A stretch of DNA of 23,536 nt from Apostichopus californicus (lineage: Eukaryota; Echinodermata; Holothuroidea; Aspidochirotida; Stichopodidae): assembly GCA_020650975.1 (NCBI GenBank), contig JAIPMN010010983.1, positions 1-23,536 of the forward strand. The letters run 5' to 3'. The notes beneath the pieces are model-generated. The model made no database searches and had not been told where the DNA came from. It saw only the letters and a list, made by a program, of their open reading frames with translations. Shown here piece by piece: positions 1 through 19,392 of the stretch. The position numbers were made by a program, and so were the translations under genes. The number at the start of each line of letters is the position of its first letter. Position 1 is the first letter of the stretch.

Positions 1-278
1 TTAAAGGCATTGAAGACTCGCCCCAAACCGCGTGTGGCCATCTGAAAAAGTTAACTTTCTGTTGCTTGCGAGTGACGTTTTGTTCGTGTCGCTACAAAAT
101 GCAGACAGTAATGAAACTTGATACCTTAATTGTTATCTTTAGCTGGACCTGAGATGTCCATCGCTGTATTTTCTGGGATCGATGGTAGTGTTTAACACTT
201 CTGTTACACCTCATTTGAAACTAGGTCAAATTACCGGCATTAGATGTTTCTTTTTGCGCGAGTCTTCACACCCTTTAA
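1..278. mobile_element. TTAA-bounded MITE in PERK intron
   Basis: The window opens with TTAAAGGcatTGAAGACTCGC, and 256-278 is its inverted copy (TTAAAGGgtgTGAAGACTCGC read on the minus strand). The 278-bp unit is bounded by TTAA at 1-4 and 275-278, as expected for piggyBac-type insertion, in which TTAA is the target duplication. No transposase frame is present, so this is a non-autonomous element. It could extend leftward, which cannot be seen. Confidence 0.65.
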
Positions 279-330
279 CTGTGATTGGTTTATAAATCTT
301 TCATTCAATCAATTTTTTAAATTTCCTCAG

Positions 331-9592
<9,262 letters not shown>

Positions 9593-10215
9593 TATCCTGC
9601 TACAAGTATTATGTGCATTCTTGTAAAAAATTGGCTGTATAAAAAGCAAGGAAAATGAGAAGAAGAAGAAGAAGAAAAAAAACCAAAAACCAAAAAACAA
9701 CGAATTTAGGGTATTTAAAGGCACAAATGGTATTTTCTACCAGGAAAGTCGTCTTCTGAAATCCTGTGTATTGTTTAGATTTATATTTCTTACAGACAGA
9801 CGATGATAGGTGCTTGGAAAAAAGTAAGCATGAGTGACTTATTTCCAACAGGCCATTTAAATGTGTAGGTGTAGCCCATTATTTTGGAGAAGCCGTTGCA
9901 TTCGTTTAGGAAGTATTTAATACTGATTGATGAAAGTGAAAAGAAAAGAAAAAAAGTGATGCTGAAAGAACAAGGATGGAGGGCAGCTGCAGAAATTTGT
10001 ACTTGGCAAATACAGTCGCCTCAAAAACACCTCAGCATTTTTTTTTTTTTTTTTTTACCAATGAGGGTCGGGATAAAGGAATGCCACAACTACAGCATAA
10101 ATGTTGTCCTGTTTCTAAGGCAGGTTGCTCAAAATATGTCATATCTTTCAGATATATTAAGTTCATCATACATAACTTGCTGTATTCAAGTAATAAAAGG
10201 TTTTCAGTTAGCTGG
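9593..10215 (+). other. EIF2AK3: PERK 3' UTR (probable)
   Basis: Non-coding sequence after the stop. It holds a purine-rich run with GAA triplets (about 9656-9680), a run of 19 T at 10038-10056, and AATAAA at 10192-10197. The G/T-rich stretch at 10249-10267 sits where a downstream polyadenylation element would be, so cleavage near 10,215 is inferred. An open frame of about 160 codons here has no domain and no PERK-like content. Confidence 0.5.
10192..10197 (+). terminator. Polyadenylation signal AATAAA
   Basis: A canonical hexamer about 600 nt after the PERK stop, followed about 55 nt later by a G/T-rich stretch. It is the first AATAAA after the stop codon; later copies near 13,144 and 13,178 are much further away. 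Confidence 0.5.
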
Positions 10216-10248
10216 AAGTATCCATCAGTTTATGAATGTCAAAAGTAT

Positions 10249-10267
10249 GGGGGTGGGGGGGGTGGGG
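10249..10267 (+). repeat. G-run (G5-T-G8-T-G4)
   Basis: Three G runs of 5, 8 and 4 separated by single T. The middle run could supply two tracts, so a four-tract G-quadruplex is possible. It lies about 55 nt after the AATAAA, where it could aid cleavage or transcription pausing; that is inference. Confidence 0.7.
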
Positions 10268-13200
10268 AAGCAGTCTTTGTACATTTTGCAAATTCTTGCA
10301 AGTAGTTTCTTGAAGACTCTTCCAAATAGATATTCTCAGTTGAAGGTCAGTTTGAGCAAAGTTGATTAAACTTCTTGTGGTTTGTAGGTGTGTTAACGTG
10401 AACCCTGGAAAGCAGTTATTTTACTAGTTTTTTGGTAGCATTTGCAGCTTACATTCGTAGCTTGCAATTCTTGTCATGTGGCAATCCAGTTAAGACTTTT
10501 TAATACAATTTCAAAATGTTTAACTAATCTGAAAGACCATCTTAGATGAGAAAAACTGGATTTCTTATTGATGAAAAACTCACCATGACCAGAAAATGTT
10601 TCAATCTAGCAACCCCTTAGATGCTAGGGTTTGGTTTTTTCCGATGTCTGCAAGTTTATTTACTCAACCGTCACCCTACCCTCTCTTATAATATTGGAAA
10701 GCTGATATTACAGGAGTGTTTGCTTGAGCTCATAGCTCCACGCTGGAGTTGTATATGTTGACACATCAATTTCATAACATTCCTACTCCATTCGAAACTG
10801 GTGTTGTTGTTTTTAATATCATCTTTGACTTTGTTAACACTTTTTATATTCTTTCATAAATAAGAGTATATTGCAAGAGCACTGTTGAAGGTAGATTAAT
10901 AATTTTCGTTTCAAGAATCATGACGAGAAGCTCACACACTATTAAATCCGATAATCATCGAAGGGCTTATTCTACATTCCAGTCCAAACATAATAGTCTG
11001 AATGTAATGAAACTTTCTCTCAACTCTTTTTGGGATAAAGTCCAGGTAATAGTAATGCTGCCTTCTTTATGTAATACATTAGGAATAATAGATAAGATCA
11101 GAAATATATGTGAATGTGGGATTTTGAAACAGTAACACAAGTAAATGAGACAGCATATCTTATCACTTTTTCAATGGATGGTGGAGTATTGACAGGCCTT
11201 GTATGTTAGTTCTACAAGTATATTCACACGGTAAAGAATCAGTTTTGGGAAATGTACAAAGAAGTAGCAACATATTGCAATGTACAGTGCATATCCTGTG
11301 ATCTCGACTTTGCCAAAAGAGTCATGTGATATCTATAAATACTAACAACGAAAAGTCAGCACATTGGAATGAATTCAGCAAAGTACTTACTTTTGTAGAT
11401 GTGCCAGTGGTGAGGGGTATGGGTTTGGAATTGACACCGAAATATGGATGGAAGAAGTGTGGGTGGGAGATAAATTTGTGCTTGTGTAGGAGGGGGAGTT
11501 TGTCTGAAGAAGAGTACCAAAATTCCCTGGAAATAGGTATTAAGAGCTAAAGTTGCCCAACATTCTGTAGCTGAGCAGACAGTAATGTAAGTCATACTTC
11601 TGAAACATCTGTTGAATGTAATTTAAACTGGCCTTTCATATTCTCACCAGATTAAGTCTAGTTACTTGAGGATTTTTCTCTGCAAGGTAATTGAGGTATT
11701 TCTGTTCATCCAAAAAGGCACATTTAGCCCATACTTTACAAATAGTTAAAAGCAGTGTCTAGGCCCTCAGAATAACTTCTTCCCCACCATGGGGAAGTGG
11801 ACCCATCAGCTAAGACCCCTGCTTAGACTGTGTCAACTTGTACTCCTTTCTGCAGATCCAAAAATATAGAAACCACAGCAATATCTCAAGGCTGTTATCT
11901 TAAAGCAAGCTAAGCTTTGTTTTTTGGCTGTGCAAGATGATGGCAGGTCTATGCTAATTGTTATTGTTACTGTTTCTTTTGAATATCAGCGGACTTTCTG
12001 ATCATTTCTTGCGTTAATACCAGAAATATGTACAAATCTACTTTAATCATGCTCTGTTAATCTATTTTCATGTCCAGCGTAAAACCATTGACAATATGAA
12101 GACCAGTTATTTTGTTTCTTTTCACTGCCTCGTCGTTCATGAGGTGCTGAATCTAAGCGGACATTTCGAGTTCCAAATAATTTATTTCTTCATATTTCTG
12201 ATTATTAATGGCCAGTACATTATTTAAGTTTTCGTCAGTAGGTCAGCTTTTTCAGCCTGAAAAAATTCGAATATCCCATTCCTGTGCCATTCCCCGTTCT
12301 TCCAAGATCGTACATTTATGTGCAAGAGATCTTGTACACGGCTGCCTTTCGGGTTTTGTTTTTTTAAGAATAAGGTGTACAGTAGGTAAGTTTTACATCT
12401 ATAAATATTATACGTACTGCTAAATTAAATTTGATAAATCCATGTGTACTCCTGTTTTGGTTGTTCTTTTTTACTTCTGAGATGCATCAGCTAGATATGA
12501 TTTTGAACTACAGATAAAAAAAATTATGTATGGTTCACACCATTATTTAAAAAGCTAAGATGGAAAGTTAGCCACAATATTGAAGGTGAGCAGAAGTCTC
12601 CTAATGTAAAAGGAAAAGGCTTGAAAAGCACATGAACTTGGTACATAGATATTCCTTTAAAAAAAAATAGAACATAGCTTTTGTGGATGTCAAAGGTCAA
12701 TTGAGGTTACCGGAAGTATGTAAATTTAGAATGAATGTCATTCTTAGCTAGTGTGTAGCTTCACTTAGTAAATTTCAGAACACCATAGTTATCTGTGGAG
12801 ATTCAACTTGAAAATCAGTTTTCATTTGAAGCCTGCTCTAAAACAACTTACTAAACCAATGTATTCTGAAGAACTAGTAACTGTCTAGCATTGTCCACAC
12901 CCTGAGGCATAAGCAATGGAGAGGGGGTAGGAGCACGGCCCCTCACCCGCGTTAGTTGGGGGGAGGGGGATGTTGAGTGTGATTTTAAACATTTAGTGGA
13001 CTTCTCCCAAGACACCCAACAATGAAGGTTCATGACCCTTCCCTAAGTCAGTCAGAGGTATTAAGAATTTGGCCCGCCACCCCCACCTTAGAAATCCTGT
13101 GCACGTTACTGGCAATGTCATATCCTTCCCATGCTGAAACCAAAATAAACATTAGCAAATGCAATGTCTTCGTTTCAAATAAACTGTATTTGGAATGCTT

Positions 13201-13570
13201 AGTTAACATATAATATATCTTACAAACAATACTGTACAATTAGCAGACAGAATAGTCAACCGAATCTACCCTTCCAACGTGTTCCTCTCAGGTTTGGGAA
13301 ATCACTAAACTCAAACTTTTACAAGTGAAGTACATAACATATAACCATCTAATTTCTTTAAAGAAATCTCTTAAAATATTTAGTATAAGCTTAGCAGGAC
13401 ATTTGGCTAAATTCCTTTGTTTTCCTTCTTTCCTGTATTTCACATCCTATTATTTCATTGTAAGCTGACACCAGGATTCAAATTATTATTCAAAAGATTC
13501 AAATAACTAAGGACTGAAAATTGTGCCGCTGGCAGGCACAAATTCACCTCGTTTCTTTTCAAGCCCACAA
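10268..13570. other. Intergenic spacer between convergent genes
   Basis: AT-rich with no exon that I can support. Open frames of 60-75 codons here have no domain, no splice partner and no codon pattern. A short G/C-rich patch lies at about 12,910-12,972, containing CACCCGCG and a GGGGGGAGGGGG run, and may be a repeat remnant. AATAAA occurs at 13,144 and 13,178 on the plus strand without a nearby gene. Confidence 0.5.
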
Positions 13571-13587
13571 AAAAAAAATCAAATTAC

Positions 13588-13593
13588 TTTATT
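13588..13593 (-). terminator. Polyadenylation signal AATAAA (minus strand)
   Basis: The plus strand reads TTTATT. On the minus strand the hexamer is followed by a T-rich run and then TGTGGGCTTG, a reasonable downstream element. Confidence 0.45.
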
Positions 13594-13772
13594 TGCACAA
13601 CCTAGAGTGAAGACCTAATTTATAGGTCAACACTTTGATGTTTTCTATCAAATTCCTGGCTGGCAAATTTAACTGACTATAAGCTGACTAATCTAACTTA
13701 AATATGAAGGGAAAAAATTGAAAACTAAAAATCACAAACAAGGAAATAACAAAGTAAAAGTCTTTTCTTGGA

Positions 13773-14283
13773 ATATTTAAATATAAATAGGTCTTTGGAA
13801 TAAACATCTTTTTACTTCAAACTTATTTATATGAGATCCCAACTTGCATATAAATGGATAAACTTGAAACATGAAATCACTAGCAAGCAAATTAACAAAA
13901 TTAACATCCTTGTTTCAGATTGTTAATGTTCAATGCCATAGGAATAAATATCCTAGTTAACTTCAAATACTAGATAAGGAAAAATAACTTTCTCTTTGAA
14001 AATTTAATGTTATGTAAGGACTTTAGATTATTTACTTCAGATATTTAAATATAAATAGGTCTTAGGAATAAACATCTTTTTACTTCAAATATTATTTGAA
14101 AGAGATCCCAACTTGCATATGAATGGATAAACTTGAAACATGAAATCACTTGCAAGCAAATTAACAAACTTAACATCCTTGTTTAAGATAGTTAATGTTC
14201 AATGTCACAGGAATTAGATAAGGAAAAATAACATTCTCTTTGAAAATTTAATATTATGTAAGGTCTTAGGACATTTACTTCAG
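13773..14283. repeat. Two-copy tandem duplication, 268-bp unit
   Basis: Copy 1 is 13,773-14,040 and copy 2 is 14,041-14,283. Both open ATATTTAAATATAAATAGGTCTT and close TTTACTTCAG, sharing GAGATCCCAACTTGCATAT and GGATAAACTTGAAACATGAA. Copy 2 lacks about 25 bases after TGTCACAGGAAT that copy 1 has, and there are scattered substitutions. It is a simple head-to-tail duplication, not a transposon. Confidence 0.93.
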
Positions 14284-14407
14284 ATGGTATATTTACATAA
14301 ACTAAATAGTACGCTTAGTGCAATCCAACTGCTGTGCCTCAGATTTTATCCTCACTGAAGAGATCATTTTACTCCTTGCGTAATATCATCCCATCTATGA
14401 GAGTACT

Positions 14408-14529
14408 TTAATGTCCTTCTGTTATGGATGCGGCACATTGGCTGCAGGATGTCTCGGATGATCTGATGATTTCGACGACATGAGGGTCAAACTGAGATGC
14501 AAGGTCGACCTGTAGCAGATGAACTTTAT
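14408..14529 (-). CDS. Small coiled-coil gene, last coding exon
   Basis: It encodes YKVHLLQVDLASQFDPHVVE, IIRSSETSCSQCAASITEGH and stop (TAA complement at 14,408-14,410). It is GC-richer than its flanks, as expected for a coding exon in AT-rich DNA. Confidence 0.68.
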
Positions 14530-15971
14530 CTGTTTCCATGGGGAAAAAAGAAAAGAAATAAAAACACAAAACTTCAGAAAACATTATATCACAATAATTT
14601 CTTATATCATCTCTTTTAATACATGTATCATGATTTTGCTAAGATGGACGTCATGTAGAGACTCAGCGTCCAGGGATTAAGTTAGTGACCATTCATGTCT
14701 TTACTTTTATTGAATTTGAATTCTCATAAAATACTGAAAGTCATATACTTCGGGACACAAAATTGGCTGTACATAATTGGGTTTGTGAAGGTAATTTGCC
14801 CGTTTTGTTCCACCTTCATTTCAAAATGCAGCAACAATCATCATATCAAAATGGTGACTGTACCTTAGCAGTCCCAATATTTAGCATCACTTTCAAAGTT
14901 GTTTAAAAAATTTCAAATTAGAACTTAATGTTCACATTACCATACACTACACTGCCATAAATGTGCAATCTTTTGAAAGAACTTCTGCAGGTGAAATAAA
15001 CTCTTTGAGAGCTACTTAGGCTACAGGTGACCAGAAATTTTTCTATGATAATTTGGAGCCATCTTGATTCTTTTTGATGATGGTTTTATATCCTTTGCCT
15101 TAGGGGATCAATGCACATTTAATACTTCAATTTGTTCTCAAATAGGCTGCATTTGCAATAATTGACCTTTGAAGTACAAGTTACATGGTTGATGTAGCAA
15201 ATTATTTAAAAATGATTAAAAGCGAAGACTACTCACATATGTTTTCCATTAGTCTCTCTTTCATATCCACAAGCTGCTTGTTGACATATTCCAGATCTGC
15301 ACGCTTATCCTTATACTGGTGGTGATCAGTGGAAGCACTTTGAATGGCGGATGCAGCCCTAAGATGTTTCTCTTGCACCTAGCAGACAGCAAGGGGGAAA
15401 AATTTTAAGTTTGCCGTACTGAAAATGAATGGGAAGTAGCTACTTAACAAAACAGATTTAATTTGTTTAAGTGTATAAGGCAAATATAATCAAAATTCTG
15501 GTTATTTATAATGATTAGATGCCAGTGGATTTTACTTTTTGACAGTTGAAGTAAAAGCACTGGCATATTTCTTCCAGTAGACATTAGAACATAGTCACTT
15601 GGTAAACGACCTTCAGCCAATTAAGAATCGGCATGATCTCTATACCTATAATAAACCCTGTAAAAATTACCGTTTATTATCGCCAAATATTATTGGGCTG
15701 CTCTTAAAAGCCTGTACAATACCTGATGTATGTCTGTTATTCAGGAAACTGCCAGTGAGAACTTGAAGTTAGCCGTAAGATTTCTTTTTTTTTGCAGTTT
15801 TTTTTTTATTTAGCAAGTGGCTAACATCGTGAAATTCTAGGCCTGTATAATACCAATTTTCAAAACTGCCCAGTGAATTATGTTTCTGCAAAAGTCTATG
15901 TCCATACTCACCACACAAGGACCTTTAAAGATTTCCTTTTCCCCAGAGCTTCTGTCTGTTGGTTCTGCCAT
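14408..15971 (-). CDS. Small coiled-coil protein, 107 aa, unrecognised, 3 exons
   Basis: Minus-strand exons 15971-15912 (60 nt), 15378-15237 (142 nt) and 14529-14408 (122 nt) join to 324 nt: ATG to TAA, 107 residues. Splice sites are TGTGTG|gtgagt to gtctgctag|GTGCAAG, and CATAT|gtgagt to ggaaacag|ATAAAG; each keeps the frame. The protein starts MAEPTDRSSGEKEIF; the middle (about 40-80: KRADLEYVNKQLVDMKERLM) is charged with spaced Leu/Val/Met, as in a short coiled coil; the end has a CSQC pair of cysteines (96-99). No signal peptide or membrane helix. I do not recognise the family; a small scaffold or complex subunit is possible but unproven. The ATG is the first after the acceptor at 15,983, twelve nucleotides into that exon. 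Confidence 0.7.
14530..15236 (-). other. Intron of small coiled-coil gene
   Basis: A 707-nt AT-rich intron. No feature is seen inside. Confidence 0.5.
15237..15378 (-). CDS. Small coiled-coil gene, middle exon
   Basis: 142 nt with an open frame VQEKHLRAASAIQSASTD to RLMENI, flanked by gtctgctag and gtgagt on the minus strand. It carries the heptad-like stretch and ends in phase 1. Confidence 0.7.
15379..15911 (-). other. Intron of small coiled-coil gene
   Basis: A 533-nt intron with two T runs (about 15,783-15,793 and 15,800-15,808). No other feature. Confidence 0.5.
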
Positions 15972-15983
15972 TTCAAATAATGT
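15912..15983 (-). CDS. Small coiled-coil gene, exon with start codon
   Basis: The minus-strand acceptor tgttttattttag precedes 15,983. Twelve leader bases (ACATTATTTGAA) come before the ATG at 15,971-15,969. Twenty codons follow to the donor gtgagt at 15,911. The acceptor implies a non-coding first exon further upstream, on the higher-coordinate side. Confidence 0.68.
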
Positions 15984-17040
15984 CTAAAATAAAACAAAAA
16001 CAGAGTGACTATTCACACTTAAGTCAGCAGAGACAGAATTTCTCCAGTTCAACAATAAAGGTTGAAATTTTTGTCATCAACAGTTCTCTAAGTGGAGAAA
16101 TGTGTTTAAATAACAACGGATCATGCTACCAGCCATGTTAATACAGATCAATGGTAACTGTACATAAAAACCCTAAGTTAAGCATCAAAAGAGAAAAGTA
16201 AATCAAAAGGAAGCATTGCCTAAAGGTTCAAAATTGTACGGAAACTGCCTTGCTTGGTTTATGTGAGCAAAAGAACTTGTGAGCATAACTACTGTCAACA
16301 AATTATTAATCCAATGCAAATATATCCCAAAGCTTTTTTTGGCCCCAACTAGTAAGTTGGCTATTTCAGCATCTTGTAGATTTTGCAAAAATATGCAATC
16401 CATTAAAATCATTCGGTACCAAATGTACTATAAGCATAATATAACTGGACACAACTATGATTGCCACCAATGAGGCTACCAATGCCACAACTTAGTCCTA
16501 GGATTATATGCTCCAATAATTACTGTTATAAGTCTACATGAGGCATCTCCTGTCAGCTATATTCAGTCTAGATGGTTCTTTCCACAGCACAGTTAGCAAC
16601 ATAGCACAGCCCACTAACTAAATATGCAGTTACAAATGTAAGCACTCCTCGCTTTTGAATAGATTCCTAGCCTATACATGTAGACTGACGGTTATCTAAG
16701 TTAGATAGTGAATGAGGTTAGGCTGCATATATGGGTGATAATTAAGCTAGGGCTTCCTTAGAAGAAACTTATGTTTCAATGAAGTTGTGCTTCCATGAGG
16801 CACTACAGTAGCAGTTTCAATTTTACGCAAAAATAATGAAATATATAATCGTATCCTAACGTTAATTGCTGATATGATATTCTTCGTTTTGGCTGAACTG
16901 TTACTGGTAGTGTTACTGTTATTGTTGGATCACCTGCAAACACAAGAATCTTGAACTTAAAAATTAGGTTGCAAACGCTAGTAATCAGCCTGAATGATTA
17001 CGTGTGGCTTGAATTTTACCCTCTTCGGGATTCTCTGCTA
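15984..17040 (-). other. Presumed leader intron of small coiled-coil gene
   Basis: No coding signal. Minus-strand CCGCTG|gtaaaag near 17,050 or GAAGAGG|gtaaaa near 17,023 could be the donor of a non-coding first exon; neither can be chosen from sequence alone. Confidence 0.3.
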
Positions 17041-17230
17041 ATCTTTTACCAGCGGCGGCAGGTAAGCGTGAACTAACCTTTTCTTTTCATTGAAAAATGC
17101 GGAAACTTATTAACGTCATTACAAACGATCCCTGTACAGAACCTGTCTAATATATTGTCTGTGCATGGCATGATATGCGCAATCGCGCGTATACAGCGCG
17201 CCCGAAAGGAACTTGAGTACTCATGTCGTT
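17040..17230. promoter_or_regulatory. CpG-dense patch, possible promoter
   Basis: Within AT-rich DNA, 17,176-17,212 is dense in CpG (TGCGCAATCGCGCG and CAGCGCGCCCG), and 17,050-17,070 has AGCGGCGGCAG followed by a consensus plus-strand donor gtaagc. It lies about 1.1 kb upstream of the first coding exon of the minus-strand gene. It may serve that gene, or both directions. This is inference from composition only. Confidence 0.35.
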
Positions 17231-17286
17231 GAATTGTACTGCGTACGGATACCAGCACCGTGCATAGAAGTAACATGAAATATTAT

Positions 17287-17450
17287 ACAAATAATGAATG
17301 GTTATGAGTGCAATAGTGCAAATATTTCATGAGTTGAAAGATGGAATGTTCTATTCAACGAGGCGCAGCCGAGTTGAATGGAACAAATTACATCTTTCAA
17401 CGAATGAAATATTTGCACTATTGCACGAATGGAAACCATTCATTATTTGT
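17287..17450. mobile_element. Fold-back (hairpin) element
   Basis: A long imperfect palindrome. ACAAATAATGAATGG at 17,287 pairs with CCATTCATTATTTGT ending at 17,450. Inner arms GTGCAATAGTGCAAATATTTCAT, GTTGAAAGATG and TTCAAC pair in the same order around a short centre, GAGGCGCAGCC, near 17,361-17,371. Arms are about 70 bp each. No coding content. This form fits a fold-back MITE. Confidence 0.8.
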
Positions 17451-17671
17451 TTTATACAACACCTTCAAATTTGGATATAATTGGATGCAAAATGCACTCA
17501 TGCAACAGATTGTTTTGAACAGACAGGTTTCTCTGCTCTCTTACCATTGAAAAAAAGTGCTATCAAAAAAGTATAACGCATGGTTCTGTTTCATAGCGTG
17601 CAATAGAGTGGATATTGCATGCAATCGACGAGCAATTGACCAATCAAATGGATAATTAGGTGTTGTATAAA
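17451..17671. repeat. Inverted repeat TTTATACAACACCT adjoining the hairpin
   Basis: TTTATACAACACCT at 17,451-17,464 is repeated inverted at 17,658-17,671, with weaker pairing inward to AATTGG. It abuts the hairpin at 17,287-17,450, and a related TTATACAA starts at 17,283, so the two may be parts of one compound element of about 390 bp. Confidence 0.65.
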
Positions 17672-19144
17672 CAGAAATGGATTATGATCTTCGAAGTAGA
17701 CTAACCAGGAGTTACATATGATATGAACATGAGATCTATTTCTCTCACCCTGACTAGTGCTGTTGCAGGTTAGAACTTTATCTTCTGTATAAGTATGAAG
17801 CTCTGGTGAGCGTTTCATTTCTTTAAGCTAGGTGGATATTTAGGAAAGGCAAACTTAGGTACAAATACTTAATTGCAAAGTAGTGTGGGTATTATCGACG
17901 GAATCTATGCCGAAAGTGAATACAGGAACCCACTTCAAAGGGAAACTCGTTCGGGATTTCTAAAGGAGGTAGATCTTAAATCATTGGGAGATCTTCTGAT
18001 GATGATACAGATCTAGCAAGTCTGCGAAACCCGGTGATGGCGAAGTCATCCTAGAAAGTTGAAGGAGATAACTTTTACGGGATATCATTGTAAGTGTTGT
18101 AATTGGTGGAATCAGTCACCCCTAAAATAGTATGTAAGTTAGCATTATGCTTTAAAGGCCCAATAACAAGTGAACACAAGTACAAGGGCGGATCCAAGAT
18201 TTTGAAAACGGAGGGATGTGACCCAGGCCGAGATGATGAAGATGACTCCACCACCATCTGTTTCATCGGTGTATAAGAATGCTAATGCCGCCCTCACCTG
18301 TACAGTCATTCTTCAGTCATTGTAAACAAAAAGATTCTGGTCAGAGAATGGAGTATGATCATATTGCTGCTCCTAAACAGCACACACTGCACATGCACAG
18401 TATGTGTATGGAATATACAGTATGACAAATTGATACCATAACACAGCTACGCATAGCCTTTGCCTGCTATTTCTAATGATTAGGAGAAAAACTATGGAAA
18501 CAGTGTGGAATAACTTTAGTTGTACGGATTATCAGACGATTTTTGTCTACATTTGAGACATATGTTCATTGTATCAAAGAGAAGTTATGTATGCGTATGT
18601 ATAATTTAAGGTAAGATTCCAAGACCTTGGTCGGATTTTATTTAGGCCTAGGCCTAGCTCGGACGTCAACAGTACACCAGTTTATAGCGGCTCAGGCCTA
18701 GTTTACTATACTAGTTACTACTATATTCCGATAGGCCTAAACAAGTTACTGTTTTGCGAAAGTCAATCAAAACGGCTTCCTAAACTAAGTTCGTATTACT
18801 AATGAATTGGGGTGATGTTTAAAAGTCGTCTGTGAATGTTGATGCTGCACTGCTTAAACTTAGTTAAAGTGTCAATCTCCTTAAAGTAAAGACTAATGCC
18901 TAAGGTGCCTATGTGTCACCCTGCTCCCTCCCACTCCCCAAGTGAAAATGCAATAATTGGAACAGGTAACCTAGGGTATTAAGTTCTGGTATATTTGCTG
19001 GATATACTCATCTGCTCATCAACTATGTCAATTTTTCACCTTAATAATATATAGGCCCTAGCCCATATATAGTCTTATAGATACTATTACTATTAGTAAT
19101 AAGAGGCTGTGAACTGTAGCATAGGCCTGCATAATTTTTACAAA
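17672..19144. other. Intergenic, no gene seen
   Basis: AT-rich with no supported exon. GGGCGGATCCAAGATTTTGA at 18,186-18,205 followed by an A/G-rich stretch looks like a dispersed-repeat fragment. AGGCCTA words cluster at 18,646-18,740. Confidence 0.45.
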
Positions 19145-19392
19145 GTGGCTATTCTTACGACGAGTCGTAAGAATAATTTCCGATTACGCATGCGCAGTTG
19201 CTATTTTTACAACCAGGAGCACTATTTTTACGACCATGAGTAACAATAATTTCCGGTTAGGATTAGGGTTTAGGGTTAGGGTTACCCCTACTACACGCGC
19301 AGTTGCTTTATTTACTTTACTGCGCATGAATTCGCCGATGTCGTAAGAATAGTTTATAGATAATTGTTACGACTAGTCGTAAGAATAGCCAC
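19145..19392. mobile_element. Palindromic MITE carrying telomere-like repeats
   Basis: The 30-bp ends (19,145-19,174 and 19,363-19,392) are inverted copies with one mismatch in the arms. Each end is itself a hairpin: ATTCTTACGAC, two bases, GTCGTAAGAAT. Further CTATTTTTAC(A/G)AC words occur at about 19,201 and 19,222, and GTCGTAAGAATAG at 19,340. The centre has TTAGGATTAGGG then TTTAGGGTTAGGG (19,257-19,285). The flanks share GGCCT...TAATTTTTA, which might be a target duplication but is imperfect. No protein is encoded. Confidence 0.8.
19257..19285 (+). repeat. Interstitial telomere-like (TTAGGG)n
   Basis: About four degenerate TTAGGG units (TTAGGA, TTAGGG, TTTAGGG, TTAGGG) inside the MITE. 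Too short and too internal to mark a chromosome end. Confidence 0.8.

Larger units (their letters stand above)
13570..14407 (-). other. Probable 3' UTR of small coiled-coil gene
   Basis: About 840 nt of AT-rich sequence after the stop, ending near a minus-strand AATAAA (13,588-13,593) with a T-rich stretch just beyond. ATTAAA variants at 14,247-14,252 and 14,003-14,008 could end shorter transcripts. It contains a tandem duplication described separately. Confidence 0.4.

Noticed and set aside
9884..10369. 161-codon plus-strand open frame after PERK
   Set aside because: It includes the T19 run (read as Phe) and the G run (read as Gly), lies in the PERK 3' UTR, and has no domain or codon pattern.
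11326..11595. Overlapping 74- and 79-codon frames on both strands
   Set aside because: No homology, no splice sites, and they mirror each other on opposite strands in plain intergenic DNA.
19257..19285. Telomere or chromosome end
   Set aside because: Only about four degenerate units, inside a delimited MITE with unique sequence on both sides.
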